A stretch of 64,000 nucleotides of DNA, taken from NCBI RefSeq assembly GCF_002736205.1, contig NZ_CP024091.1, positions 5,019,555-5,083,554 of the forward strand. Reading direction: 5' to 3'. The position numbers and the translations under genes are program-made. Within the stretch, counting starts at the first letter, position 1. Each line of letters opens with the position of its first letter. Below, in pieces: positions 1-8,467 of this stretch. The stretch comes from Pedobacter ginsengisoli. Its GTDB lineage: Bacteria > Bacteroidota > Bacteroidia > Sphingobacteriales > Sphingobacteriaceae. The notes under the pieces were generated by a model, which ran no database searches, was not told the DNA's origin, and saw nothing but the letters and a program-made list of their open reading frames with translations.

Positions 1-6
1 ATAATA

Positions 7-47
7 ACAGAAAAAGGCCCCGAAATTTTATCGGGGCCTTTTTCTGT
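7..47. terminator. Bidirectional intrinsic terminator
   Basis: A perfect 17-bp inverted repeat (7-23 and 31-47) with a 7-nt loop has a GC-rich core (GGCCCCGA/TCGGGGCC) flanked by A5 and T5 runs, so it can terminate on either strand. It presumably ends a plus-strand gene lying before the window. Confidence 0.85.
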
Positions 48-160
48 TGTACTTATATATCTTTTGACCTGCCGTTTGGCTAATTAATTCGGCCTTTTTT
101 TCTCGCTTTTGTTTTTATTTGCTAAGAAGCGAGTTTTCTGTGAACCGGCCTAGCGTTCAT

Positions 161-181
161 TTGGCTCTTTTTCTGAGCCAA
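161..181 (-). terminator. Weak hairpin downstream of the DUF2723 gene
   Basis: TTGGCTC (161-167) and GAGCCAA (175-181) form a 7-bp stem with a 7-nt loop, about 40 nt past the stop of the minus-strand gene. No T-run follows on the minus strand, so termination is uncertain. The rest of 48-218 holds no gene that I can see. Confidence 0.35.
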
Positions 182-218
182 TTTAATGCAGCCGATGAAC
201 AGAATGCGAGCTTACCTA

Positions 219-3200
219 TTATTGCTGTGCAAAATACTGCGAAAACCGTCCTTCTAACTCATTGAACTGTTTGGTCAAACTCTGACTTAATTTCGTTTCC
301 TTATGAGACTCAGTTATTTTAGCCATTTGATTTAAGAACGACATGCCTAGTTGTACATTCTGCCCACCAATAAATTTGTTTTTACTCTTAGATACATCAG
401 CAAGATAAGTGAGTTCTTTTTGTATGTAATCTGCAGATTTTTCAATTAGAGTATTAGCTCTTTTGTTGTCATTTAATGTGTACAGGTTTTCAGCCATAAA
501 ATAGGCTCCCATCATAGAACGCATGCCATAGAACTTATCAGGCATTACCTCAAAATAACGGTTTGCAACTTTTTTAGCATCTTCAATTTTTCCTTCTTTA
601 ACAAGGCCTGTAATTGCATTGTTAAACATGCTTGTAAAAATAGAGATGTCATCCGCAGATTGTGTGTCAAGGTAGCTGGCATTCTTTACATTACCCCATT
701 TGAATTTATTCATCAGGTTATTGTATAGAACAGGAGTGTTTACCAGGTCACTTTTTCCGGCAGCACTATCTAATTTTAAAGGCATTAAACGTATTGCCAG
801 TCCTTCATTATATAAATAATTGTCTAAGCCATTGTATTGCTCAGAAGGAACCGTGCTTGCAAAATAAATTGGTCTTTTCCAGTTGTTGTGCACAAGGATG
901 TCAAACATTGCTAAAGTACCTTTAGTAACATAATTCTTATTAAATTTCCACTCAATAGCAGGAACAATTTTGGCAGAATCTGCAGCACTAACTACTCCGT
1001 TTTTGATAACATCAGCGCGGTTAACTGTAAGTTTGAAGTTTTTAGTTGGAATAAAATTCTCTTTTGAACCATCATTTAAAGCAAGTTTATCTTCATCATT
1101 ATCCGAAGTTAATACCTCAAAAATCTTACTTAGTTCAATTGAACCCGCAATTTTATAATCCTGATAGTACATTACATCTCTATTGCCTTGAACGTATTGA
1201 GATTCTTTCATGCTTATCGGCAATGGCTCAGATTCATTTTGCTTACGCTTCATGCCATTTATATACCAATCGGTATCAAATAAACTAAGGTTAACCAAAC
1301 GAATATCTGGTCTTACGTTTTCAACTTCTTGTATATACCAAAGCGGATAGGTGTCATTATCTCCATAGGTAAATAGAATTGCATTTGGTGCGCAAGATTC
1401 TAAATAATCAACTGCTATATCGTGAGCTACAAGCTTTGAAGAACGATCATGATCATCCCAGCCTTGTGCAGCCATGATTACGGGAGCCGCAAATAATCCG
1501 GCAACCGTTGCCAGAACTGCTCCGGTAGCTGGGGAAACCTTCTTGAATAGCCATTCCTTTAAAGCCAATGCCCCCAGTCCAATCCATATTGCAAAAGCAT
1601 AAAAAGACCCGGCATAGGCATAGTCCCGCTCTCTTGGCTCCATAGGTTTTTGATTAAGATATAATACAATTGCGATACCAGTAAAGAAAAAAAGTAACGC
1701 TACTATACCTGCATCTTTTTGATTACGTTGGAAATGCCATATAGCACCTAATAAACCTAGTATGAGTGGTAAAAAGAAGAATCTATTGTATGCACTATTA
1801 TCAACAATAGTTGGAGGTAAATGACTTTGATCGCCTAAGCGAGCGGCGTCAATAGGTTTAATTCCGCTTAGCCATTGACCTTCGTATAAACTTCCCTGTC
1901 CCTGATCGTCATTTTGACGCCCCACAAAGTTCCACATAAAGTATCTCATGTACATCTGGCCTGTCTGATAGCCAAAAAAGAATCCAATATTATCAATAAG
2001 GTTAGGAAAATGGGAATCATCAAAGCCCATCATATCTTTATAATAACCTACATGTCGTGGATCATCACTATACATTCTTGGGAAAAGAGTAGTTTTATCG
2101 TATTCATAATCAGTTTTTCTTCCTGCTACTTCGTACTTGTCCGCACCTTTCCTGTAAAGGGTCTTGCCTTGTTTAATATCAACCTTTTGTGAGTTGTAGT
2201 TAGGTCCAAAAAGCAATGGCCTATCACCGTATTGCTCCCTGTTAAGGTACCCTAAAAACGAGAAGGCATTATCAGGGTCACTATTGTTAAGGTTAGGGTC
2301 AGCTTTTGCACGAATAATGATCATCGCGAATGATCCGTATCCAAATATTATTAATACCGTAGATAATAGTGCCAGGTTTAGAATTTTCTTTTGATGCTTT
2401 ATAGAATATCTTATGCCCCACACAAGGCCTCCTATTAATAGTATTGCAAAGAAAATAACCCCAGATCCAAATCCAAGACCTAGTGTGTTCACGAAGAACA
2501 AATCAAAATAAGCCCCAAATGAAACCAGATATTGGATAATTCCGTACTGGATAAAGGCTAAAATTAGAATACCAACTAGTCCGGTCTTTACAATGCCTGC
2601 GGTTGTTGCCTTTTTAGTTTTCTTAAAATAGTAAACGAAAGCAATAGCAGGTATGGTTAATAAGTTTAATAAGTGTATACCTATTGAAAGCCCCATAATG
2701 TAAGCTATAAATAATAACCATCTATCAGCACGAGGCTCATCAGCATGAGCTTCCCATTTTAATATGGCCCAAAAAACTATAGCAGTAAATAACGAAGATA
2801 AAGCATATACCTCAGATTCAACTGCCGAAAACCAGAAGCTATCAGAGAAAGTATAAGCAAGAGCCCCTACAATACCAGCTCCCATGATAGAGATTAGGTT
2901 AGCTTTAGATATTTCTTCTTTATCTTTTACTAGAATCTTTTTTGCAAGAGCAGTAATTGTCCAGAACAAAAATAAAATAGTAGCACCACTTGCAACTGCT
3001 GATCCAACATTCATGAAATATGCTACTTTAGTAGCATCACCCAAAGCTAATAAAGAGAAAAAGCGTTGGATCATTAAAAATAAAGGCGCTCCAGGTTGAT
3101 GTACCACCTGCATTTTTAGAGCTGAGGCTATGAATTCACCGCAATCCCAAAAGCTAACTGAGGGCTCTAGCGTTAAAATGTAGGTTAAGGTAGCAATGGC

Positions 3201-3245
3201 AAAACAAAACCAACCGGTAATGTTATTGATTTTTGAATAATTCAT
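219..3245 (-). CDS. DUF2723 family multi-pass membrane protein (GT-C-like)
   Basis: The 1008-residue protein begins with the DUF2723 (PF11028) signature: a first membrane helix, then SFWDCGEFIASALKM and HQPGAPLF within the first 60 residues. At least ten further hydrophobic helices follow to about residue 590. The C-terminal third (about 600-1008) is soluble and helical and probably faces the periplasm. The family is widespread in Bacteroidota and resembles GT-C glycosyltransferases such as protein O-mannosyltransferases; substrate and role here are inference. The start is an ATG and the length is normal for the family. It is monocistronic, with about 390 bp of non-coding DNA upstream. Confidence 0.85.
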   Translation of the reverse strand: MNYSKINNITGWFCFAIATLTYILTLEPSVSFWDCGEFIASALKMQVVHQPGAPLFLMIQRFFSLLALGDATKVAYFMNVGSAVASGATILFLFWTITALAKKILVKDKEEISKANLISIMGAGIVGALAYTFSDSFWFSAVESEVYALSSLFTAIVFWAILKWEAHADEPRADRWLLFIAYIMGLSIGIHLLNLLTIPAIAFVYYFKKTKKATTAGIVKTGLVGILILAFIQYGIIQYLVSFGAYFDLFFVNTLGLGFGSGVIFFAILLIGGLVWGIRYSIKHQKKILNLALLSTVLIIFGYGSFAMIIIRAKADPNLNNSDPDNAFSFLGYLNREQYGDRPLLFGPNYNSQKVDIKQGKTLYRKGADKYEVAGRKTDYEYDKTTLFPRMYSDDPRHVGYYKDMMGFDDSHFPNLIDNIGFFFGYQTGQMYMRYFMWNFVGRQNDDQGQGSLYEGQWLSGIKPIDAARLGDQSHLPPTIVDNSAYNRFFFLPLILGLLGAIWHFQRNQKDAGIVALLFFFTGIAIVLYLNQKPMEPRERDYAYAGSFYAFAIWIGLGALALKEWLFKKVSPATGAVLATVAGLFAAPVIMAAQGWDDHDRSSKLVAHDIAVDYLESCAPNAILFTYGDNDTYPLWYIQEVENVRPDIRLVNLSLFDTDWYINGMKRKQNESEPLPISMKESQYVQGNRDVMYYQDYKIAGSIELSKIFEVLTSDNDEDKLALNDGSKENFIPTKNFKLTVNRADVIKNGVVSAADSAKIVPAIEWKFNKNYVTKGTLAMFDILVHNNWKRPIYFASTVPSEQYNGLDNYLYNEGLAIRLMPLKLDSAAGKSDLVNTPVLYNNLMNKFKWGNVKNASYLDTQSADDISIFTSMFNNAITGLVKEGKIEDAKKVANRYFEVMPDKFYGMRSMMGAYFMAENLYTLNDNKRANTLIEKSADYIQKELTYLADVSKSKNKFIGGQNVQLGMSFLNQMAKITESHKETKLSQSLTKQFNELEGRFSQYFAQQ

Positions 3246-3573
3246 TTCGTTATCAAGTAGTTACTAATGTAAAGGCAATTAATTGCGTCCGAAAATAAAG
3301 AATAAGATTGATAATCGTATAATCTAAAGCTGTGTTTAACAAATTTAACATTCTTATTTTAGGTAAATATTTCATGTAATACACTTTAAGTTACACCTGA
3401 AAATAGCTTTGTAGATTGGTTTGAATAGTATTATTGAAGCACTTTTAAAATTAAGTAGCAATGCCGAAAAATAAATTATAAAATTTTATGAGATTAACTG
3501 ATTGATTTATTGGCAGTAATAAGTATGGAGAACTGTCTGATGCGATTTTTTTTATATTTTTTTTATTTGCCCC
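3246..3573. other. AT-rich non-coding gap
   Basis: This gap lies between the divergent DUF2723 gene and the tRNA-Gln promoter. I see no convincing ORF, tRNA or strong hairpin. It presumably holds the DUF2723 promoter; a minus-strand TATTTTCG near 3288-3295 is one mismatch from TAnnTTTG but is only a weak candidate. Confidence 0.5.
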
Positions 3574-3603
3574 TTGCAAAATTGAAAAATGTGCGTAGAT
3601 TTG
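3574..3603 (+). promoter_or_regulatory. Promoter of tRNA-Gln
   Basis: TTG (3574-3576), a 19-bp spacer and TAGATTTG (3596-3603) match the Bacteroidota housekeeping promoter (TTG, 17-23 bp, TAnnTTTG). Predicted transcription start is about 3610, some 30 nt before the mature tRNA 5' end. Confidence 0.8.
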
Positions 3604-3638
3604 CATTCCATTTCAAAGGAACCTTTTTGATGGAAGAT

Positions 3639-3709
3639 TGTCCGATAGTATAAGGGTAGTACAACGGTTTTTGGTACCGTTTGTCTTGGTTCGAATCCAG
3701 GTCGGACAA
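3639..3709 (+). tRNA. tRNA-Gln (anticodon TTG)
   Basis: The full cloverleaf can be folded by eye. The acceptor stem is TGTCCGA/TCGGACA with 7 perfect pairs, the D stem is GTAT/GTAC, the anticodon stem is ACGGT/ACCGT around loop TTTTGGT with anticodon TTG at 3671-3673, and the T arm is CTTGG-TTCGAAT-CCAGG. The discriminator base is A, and no CCA end is encoded. It has its own promoter upstream and a terminator 12 nt downstream. Confidence 0.95.
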
Positions 3710-3720
3710 CTAAACAATAT

Positions 3721-3755
3721 TCGGATTGTGAATTAAACACAATCCGATTTTTTTT
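3721..3755 (+). terminator. Terminator between tRNA-Gln and prs
   Basis: TCGGATTGTG (3721-3730) pairs perfectly with CACAATCCGA (3738-3747) around a 7-nt loop and is followed by a T8 run. It sits 25 nt before the prs start codon, so prs needs either its own poorly visible promoter or readthrough. Confidence 0.85.
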
Positions 3756-3779
3756 AACCAATATTGAAACTTTTCAATA

Positions 3780-4721
3780 ATGCCATTGCAATTTAACCCC
3801 GTTAAGCTTTTTGCCGGATCCGGCACTAAAGATTTAGCACATAAAATTGCCGAAAGTTACGGCAAGCCTCTTGGGAGTGTAACCTTAAGTAAGTTTAGCG
3901 ATGGTGAGTTTCAGCCTTCATACGATGAAACAGTAAGAGGATGTGACGTATTTCTAATCCAGTCCACCTATCAGCCTTCCGATAATTTAATGGAATTGTT
4001 ATTAATGATTGATGCTGCAAAAAGAGCATCAGCACATTATATAACTGCGGTAGTACCTTACTATGGATTAGCAAGGCAAGATAGAAAAGATAAACCAAGG
4101 GTTGCAATAGGTGCTAAATTAGTAGCAAATCTTTTAAAATCGGCGGGTATCCATAGAATCATGACCATGGACTTACATGCAGCTCAGATTCAGGGATTTT
4201 TTGATATTCCGGTTGATCACCTTGATGGTTCTGTTATTTTTGTTCCTTACATAAAAAGTTTAGGACTTGAAAATTTAACCATAGCCTCACCAGATATGGG
4301 TGGTTCTTACCGTGCACGTACCTTTGCTAAGTTCTTTAACGCTGAGGTAGTGATTTGCGATAAGCGCCGTAAACGTGCTAATGAAATAGAATCAATGTCT
4401 ATAATTGGAGACGTAGTAGGCTTAGATGTTGTACTTATAGATGATATTTGCGATACTGCAGGTACATTAGCTAAAGCTGCAGCTTTAATTATGGAAAAGG
4501 GCGCAAAAAGTGTAAGAGCAGTTTGTACACATCCTGTATTATCTGGTAAAGCATATGAAACTGTTGAAAATTCAATGTTAACAGAATTGATCGTAACAGA
4601 TACAATTCCTTTAAAGCAGGTTAGCCCAAAAATAAGGGTACTTTCAACAGCTCCGTTATTTGCAAAGGCAATTGCCAATGTAAATGAGCATGGATCAATC
4701 AGTGATCTTTTTAACGTTTAG
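3780..4721 (+). CDS. prs: Ribose-phosphate pyrophosphokinase
   Basis: This cytoplasmic enzyme makes PRPP from ribose 5-phosphate and ATP for purine, pyrimidine, histidine and tryptophan synthesis. The 313-residue length is standard. The PRPP-binding loop DVVLIDDICDTAGTLAKAA lies near residues 219-237, and the ATP-binding region includes YYGLARQDRK near residue 100. The ATG is at 3780, directly after a tRNA terminator; no clear TAnnTTTG box separates the two. It is followed at 61 nt by rplY, probably on the same transcript. Confidence 0.96.
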   Translation: MPLQFNPVKLFAGSGTKDLAHKIAESYGKPLGSVTLSKFSDGEFQPSYDETVRGCDVFLIQSTYQPSDNLMELLLMIDAAKRASAHYITAVVPYYGLARQDRKDKPRVAIGAKLVANLLKSAGIHRIMTMDLHAAQIQGFFDIPVDHLDGSVIFVPYIKSLGLENLTIASPDMGGSYRARTFAKFFNAEVVICDKRRKRANEIESMSIIGDVVGLDVVLIDDICDTAGTLAKAAALIMEKGAKSVRAVCTHPVLSGKAYETVENSMLTELIVTDTIPLKQVSPKIRVLSTAPLFAKAIANVNEHGSISDLFNV

Positions 4722-4743
4722 TATTTAATAATTATATAATAAC

Positions 4744-4760
4744 GAAACCGCTAAGGTTTC
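4744..4760 (+). promoter_or_regulatory. Small hairpin before rplY
   Basis: GAAACC (4744-4749) and GGTTTC (4755-4760) form a 6-bp stem with loop GCTAA, 22 nt before the rplY start. It could be a processing or leader element; without comparative data this is only a visible dyad. Confidence 0.35.
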
Positions 4761-4782
4761 AAAACATTTAAACAACAAGAAA

Positions 4783-5361
4783 ATGAAAACAATCGCAATT
4801 AGCGGTTCTCCAAGAGAGAACGTAGGGAAACGCGATGCTAAAGAGCTTCGCTATGAAGGTAAAGTTCCTGCAGTATTGTATGGTGGTAAAGAACAAGCAC
4901 ATTTTGCTGTAGTAACAACTGAATTAAAAGATGCTATTTATACGCCAGAAGCTAACTTTGTTGAGATTACCTTAGGTGGTAAAAAAATCAAAGCTATTAT
5001 CAAAGAATTACAATTTCACCCATTAACTGATTTATTACTACACGTAGATTTTCTTCAGTTATTTGATGAAAAAGAAATCCTTATGGAAATCCCTGTTAAA
5101 TTAACCGGAACTTCTCCAGGTGTTAAAATGGGTGGTAAACTAGTTCAAAAATTACGTAAACTTCGCGTTAAAGCATTGCCTAAAAACATGCCACAAACTG
5201 TTGAAGTAAGTATTGCGAAATTAGAGGTTGGTAACCTATTCCGTGTTCGTGACCTTCAAAAAGGTGAATACGTTATTACTAACACTCCTGAAGATACTAT
5301 CGTTTCTGTAGGTATGTCAAGAGCATTAAAGCAAGCAGAACAAGAAGCTAATAAGAAATAA
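4783..5361 (+). CDS. rplY: 50S ribosomal protein L25 (CTC type)
   Basis: L25 binds 5S rRNA in the large subunit. The 192 residues include both the N-terminal L25 beta-barrel (about 1-95, beginning with ISGSPRENVGKRDAKELR) and the C-terminal TL5/CTC domain (about 100-185), with a basic tail. It follows prs, a pairing common in bacteria, and is closed by a strong terminator. The ATG start has an A-rich upstream region typical of Bacteroidota translation starts. Confidence 0.95.
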   Translation: MKTIAISGSPRENVGKRDAKELRYEGKVPAVLYGGKEQAHFAVVTTELKDAIYTPEANFVEITLGGKKIKAIIKELQFHPLTDLLLHVDFLQLFDEKEILMEIPVKLTGTSPGVKMGGKLVQKLRKLRVKALPKNMPQTVEVSIAKLEVGNLFRVRDLQKGEYVITNTPEDTIVSVGMSRALKQAEQEANKK

Positions 5362-5379
5362 TTCGAACTAGCTAAGTAT

Positions 5380-5419
5380 AAAAAAAGCAGCATTAAGATA
5401 ATTAATGCTGCTTTTTTTA
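5380..5419. terminator. Terminator after rplY
   Basis: An inverted repeat whose arms carry AAAGCAGCATTAA and TTAATGCTGCTTT is flanked by A and T runs. It ends the prs-rplY transcript and could also work on the opposite strand. Confidence 0.85.
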
Positions 5420-5459
5420 TGAAAATCGAATAACTAAAAATGGATGTCGTGTAAACCAT

Positions 5460-5467
5460 TATCTTTG
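5460..5467 (+). promoter_or_regulatory. -7 box immediately before pth
   Basis: TATCTTTG fits TAnnTTTG exactly and is only 5 nt from the pth ATG (5473), so the mRNA should have little or no 5' leader. No clear TTG is present at the usual -33 distance. Confidence 0.6.
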
Positions 5468-5472
5468 CAGTA

Positions 5473-6033
5473 ATGAAGTACTTAATAGTCGGTCTGGGTA
5501 ATATAGGGCCTGAATATGCTTACACCAGGCATAATATAGGATTTAACATAGCAGATGAGCTGGTGAAACAACTAGGTGGTTCTTTTTCAAATTTGCGTCT
5601 TGCTTATTATTCCGAGGTTTCATTTAAAGGAAAAAAGCTACACGTAATAAAACCCACCACTTTTATGAATTTAAGTGGTAAGGCCGTAAATTATTGGATG
5701 CAGGAGCTACGTATTCCCTTAGAAAACGTTTTGGTTATCGTTGATGATCTTGCACTACCACTTGGTAAACTACGGTTAAAAATGCAGGGTAGCAGTGCCG
5801 GACACAACGGGTTAAGAAGCATTGAAGGCTTGTGTGGAGGTCAGGGTTATCCTCGTCTGCGTTTTGGAATTGGTGATGATTTTCCCAAAGGCAGACAAGC
5901 CGATTATGTTCTTTCGAACTTTGATAAAGACGAACAACCTGAATTACCAGCACTGATAGATACCAGCGTAGAATTAATTAAAAGCTTTGTAACTATTGGT
6001 CCTGCAAAAACTATGACTGCTTTTAATAAGTAA
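5473..6033 (+). CDS. pth: Peptidyl-tRNA hydrolase
   Basis: This cytoplasmic enzyme releases peptides from peptidyl-tRNAs that drop off ribosomes. The 186 residues carry the family signatures: GLGNIGPEYAYTRHNIGF near the N-terminus with the catalytic His in TRHN, KPTTFMNLSG, DDLALPLGKLRL, and SAGHNGLRSIE. It is transcribed alone from an adjacent -7 box. The last 11 nt overlap, tail to tail, the 3' end of the minus-strand hybrid kinase gene. Confidence 0.96.
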   Translation: MKYLIVGLGNIGPEYAYTRHNIGFNIADELVKQLGGSFSNLRLAYYSEVSFKGKKLHVIKPTTFMNLSGKAVNYWMQELRIPLENVLVIVDDLALPLGKLRLKMQGSSAGHNGLRSIEGLCGGQGYPRLRFGIGDDFPKGRQADYVLSNFDKDEQPELPALIDTSVELIKSFVTIGPAKTMTAFNK

Positions 6034-7615
6034 CCTTAGTATACTTGGTTATTTTCTCATGTAAAGTTACAAGTTCAAAGGGCTTACTTATTACGTCATT
6101 TGCCCCGGCATCCATAGCTGTTTTGGTATCTGTTTCCATAACTGCTGCAGAGAATGTAATAATCGGGATATTTTCTTTTCCTTTAGCATAACCTTCTCTA
6201 ATCATTCTTATTGCATCAAGCCCATTTAAAACAGGCATAAAGGTATCCATTAGAATAAGGTCATAGTGGTTTTCTTTTAGCTTATTAATTGCATCTTTAC
6301 CATTTTCAACAACATCTGTATCAATCATCCAATCCTTTAATATTTTTACAATAAGAAACTTATTGATTGGATTATCCTCTGCTACAAGAATTTTAACATT
6401 CTTAAATGGGGTGAAATTCTCTTTAGTCATTTTCTGGGTCGTTGCTGTCTCCTTTACAATTTCATACCAATTTGTAAAACTGAAAGTGCTTCCTTTGTTT
6501 TCTTCACTTGATACTTCCAGATGCCCGCCTTTAAGCTTGGCAAGGTTTTTTACTATAGATAAACCAAGGCCAGTACCACCAAACTTTACAGTAGTTTGCT
6601 CATCTGCCTGTTCAAATGTCTCAAATATTTTCTCAATATTTTCCGGGGCTATTCCTATTCCAGTGTCGCTTACAGAAAATTTAACCTTAATATTATTTCC
6701 TTTATTATCAAGAATATCTACCCTTAATGTAACACTACCTTGCGAAGTAAACTTAATTGCATTCCCAATCAAATTCATTAAAATCTGGTTTAAACGCAAT
6801 GAATCAGCAAGAACATGAGTTGGCAGTGCAGAGTCTAATTCTAATTCTAAGGCTAGTTTTTTCTCTTTTGCTCTAATCCTTAAAAGGTTAATGACCGACT
6901 TGCATACACTTACTATATCTGTGGGAGCTCTGTTAATTTTGAATTTACCAGCTTCAATTTTTGATAGATCCAGTATATCATTAATAACCCCCAGCAATGA
7001 ACTTGAAGAAATTTCAAGTAATGAGATCATCTCCTTTTGTTCGTCGTTTAAATCAGTTCGCTCTAAGAGATGGGCAATGCCAATAATTCCATTTATAGGC
7101 GTTCTGATTTCATGACTCATGTTGGCAAGAAAATTTTCTTTTATCCTTTTGCCTTGTTCAGCTTCTTCTTTAGCTTTTATTAGCTCCCTCTGATAAGCCT
7201 CTAGCTCTCTGTTTTTAGCCTGGAGTTCGCGCTGGCTCCTTACAAATTGTATAAACGAGTCAACTTTAGCAGAAGTAATAAACGGATCTAGCGGTTTATA
7301 TAAATAGTCAATGGCACCAGTATTTAATCCTTTTACAGCATATTTTGTTTCTTTCGAAATTGCGGTTACAAATATGATAAGTATGTCTTTCGTGCGAGGA
7401 TTACTTTTCAGTATTTCTACAAGTTCAAAACCGTCCATTTCTGGCATTTGAACATCAACTAAAGCTATTGCAATGTCCATTTCCCAGGAAATCCTAAGTG
7501 CTTCGTTCGGATTTGTGGTACTGATTAAATTAATGTCGTTTCTTTGTAATAGTGCCTCAAGCGCTATTATATTTTCAGGTCTGTCATCAACAATCAATAT
7601 ATTAATCTTCTCCAT
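6023..7615 (-). CDS. Hybrid histidine kinase, REC-HisKA-HATPase-REC
   Basis: The 530-residue cytoplasmic protein has no membrane segment. Domains in order: receiver (about 4-120, phospho-acceptor Asp54 in VDVQMPEMDG), coiled coil (125-158), HisKA (His168 in MSHEIRTP), HATPase (about 270-385 with DTGIGI and GGTGLGLSI), and a second receiver (about 407-525, Asp457 in LILMDTFMP). The N-terminal receiver lets another kinase control this one, probably the large hybrid kinase two genes upstream. It is the last gene of the run 11944 to 6023 and starts 27 nt after the CheR gene. The target of the C-terminal receiver is unknown. Confidence 0.92.
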   Translation of the reverse strand: MEKINILIVDDRPENIIALEALLQRNDINLISTTNPNEALRISWEMDIAIALVDVQMPEMDGFELVEILKSNPRTKDILIIFVTAISKETKYAVKGLNTGAIDYLYKPLDPFITSAKVDSFIQFVRSQRELQAKNRELEAYQRELIKAKEEAEQGKRIKENFLANMSHEIRTPINGIIGIAHLLERTDLNDEQKEMISLLEISSSSLLGVINDILDLSKIEAGKFKINRAPTDIVSVCKSVINLLRIRAKEKKLALELELDSALPTHVLADSLRLNQILMNLIGNAIKFTSQGSVTLRVDILDNKGNNIKVKFSVSDTGIGIAPENIEKIFETFEQADEQTTVKFGGTGLGLSIVKNLAKLKGGHLEVSSEENKGSTFSFTNWYEIVKETATTQKMTKENFTPFKNVKILVAEDNPINKFLIVKILKDWMIDTDVVENGKDAINKLKENHYDLILMDTFMPVLNGLDAIRMIREGYAKGKENIPIITFSAAVMETDTKTAMDAGANDVISKPFELVTLHEKITKYTKVTY

Positions 7616-7641
7616 GGTTTATCTTTGTCTGAATGTTAATG

Positions 7642-8466
7642 TTAACCTATTTTCTGGTAGATGTTGTTTTTTTTGTCTATTGTTTTGAACCTGCCTATTT
7701 CTGTACTCCTTAATGTCTCTTTTGATCCTAAACATAAAAACCCAAAATTAGCTAAACTATTGTAAAATAGTTCAATTACTCTTTTTTGTAAATCGGTATT
7801 GAAATAGATTAGCACATTGCGGCATGATATAACCTGAAATTCATTAAACACTCCATCCGAGGCTAGGTTATGAACAGAGAACAATACATTTTTCTTTAAA
7901 GAATGATTAATCTTGGCAGCATCATACTTTGCTGTATAATAATCAGATAGTGTATGTATTGTGCCCGTTTTATGGAAATTTTCGGAATATAGCTTCATCT
8001 TTTGCAAATCATATATTCCATTGCGGGCATATTCCAAAACGTCCACATTGATGTCTGTCCCATAAAAAAAACATCTTTCATAAAGGCTTTCTTCAGAGAA
8101 AAGTATAGCATACGAATAAAGTTCTTCTCCTGTCGAACAACCTGCATTCCAAACTTTTATCCGTTGGTATGACTTTAAATAGGGGATTATATTGGTAGCA
8201 ACAGACTTATAGAATTGCGGATCTCTAAACATTTCAGTCACATTTACTGTAACCTCAACTAAAAAAGTTTCAAAGTAATCCGGGTCATTTGTTAATAGTG
8301 TACGTAAATCAAATAGTGAGAGCCTTTGTAACTGCATAATTCTGGTCACCCTCCTTTTTAAAGACGCGGCCGAATAATCTCCAAAGTCAAAACCATGCAC
8401 ATTCCTGATGAAATCTACCAGATCTTTTAGCTGCTCGTATGTTATTGTATCTGCCGATTGATTCAT
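7642..8466 (-). CDS. CheR-type protein methyltransferase
   Basis: The 274-residue protein matches the chemotaxis-receptor glutamate methyltransferase family: an N-terminal helical domain (SLKRRVTRIM, about 35-45), the SAM-binding motif NAGCSTGEELYSYA (about 107-120) and CRNVLIYF near 217. The catalytic parts look intact. No chemoreceptor, CheB, CheA or CheW gene is in the window. It begins 1 nt after the stop of the large hybrid kinase, implying coupled translation, so its substrate is more likely a glutamate-rich coiled coil of that kinase than a classical MCP; this is inference. Confidence 0.88.
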   Translation of the reverse strand: MNQSADTITYEQLKDLVDFIRNVHGFDFGDYSAASLKRRVTRIMQLQRLSLFDLRTLLTNDPDYFETFLVEVTVNVTEMFRDPQFYKSVATNIIPYLKSYQRIKVWNAGCSTGEELYSYAILFSEESLYERCFFYGTDINVDVLEYARNGIYDLQKMKLYSENFHKTGTIHTLSDYYTAKYDAAKINHSLKKNVLFSVHNLASDGVFNEFQVISCRNVLIYFNTDLQKRVIELFYNSLANFGFLCLGSKETLRSTEIGRFKTIDKKNNIYQKIG

Positions 8467-8467
8467 A

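Noticed and set aside
970..2192. Plus-strand ORFs of 62-92 codons inside the DUF2723 gene
   Set aside because: They are antisense shadows of a well-supported 1008-codon gene, with no promoter or recognisable protein features.
3552..3761. Minus-strand ORF across the tRNA-Gln
   Set aside because: It is the reverse complement of the tRNA, its promoter and its terminator.
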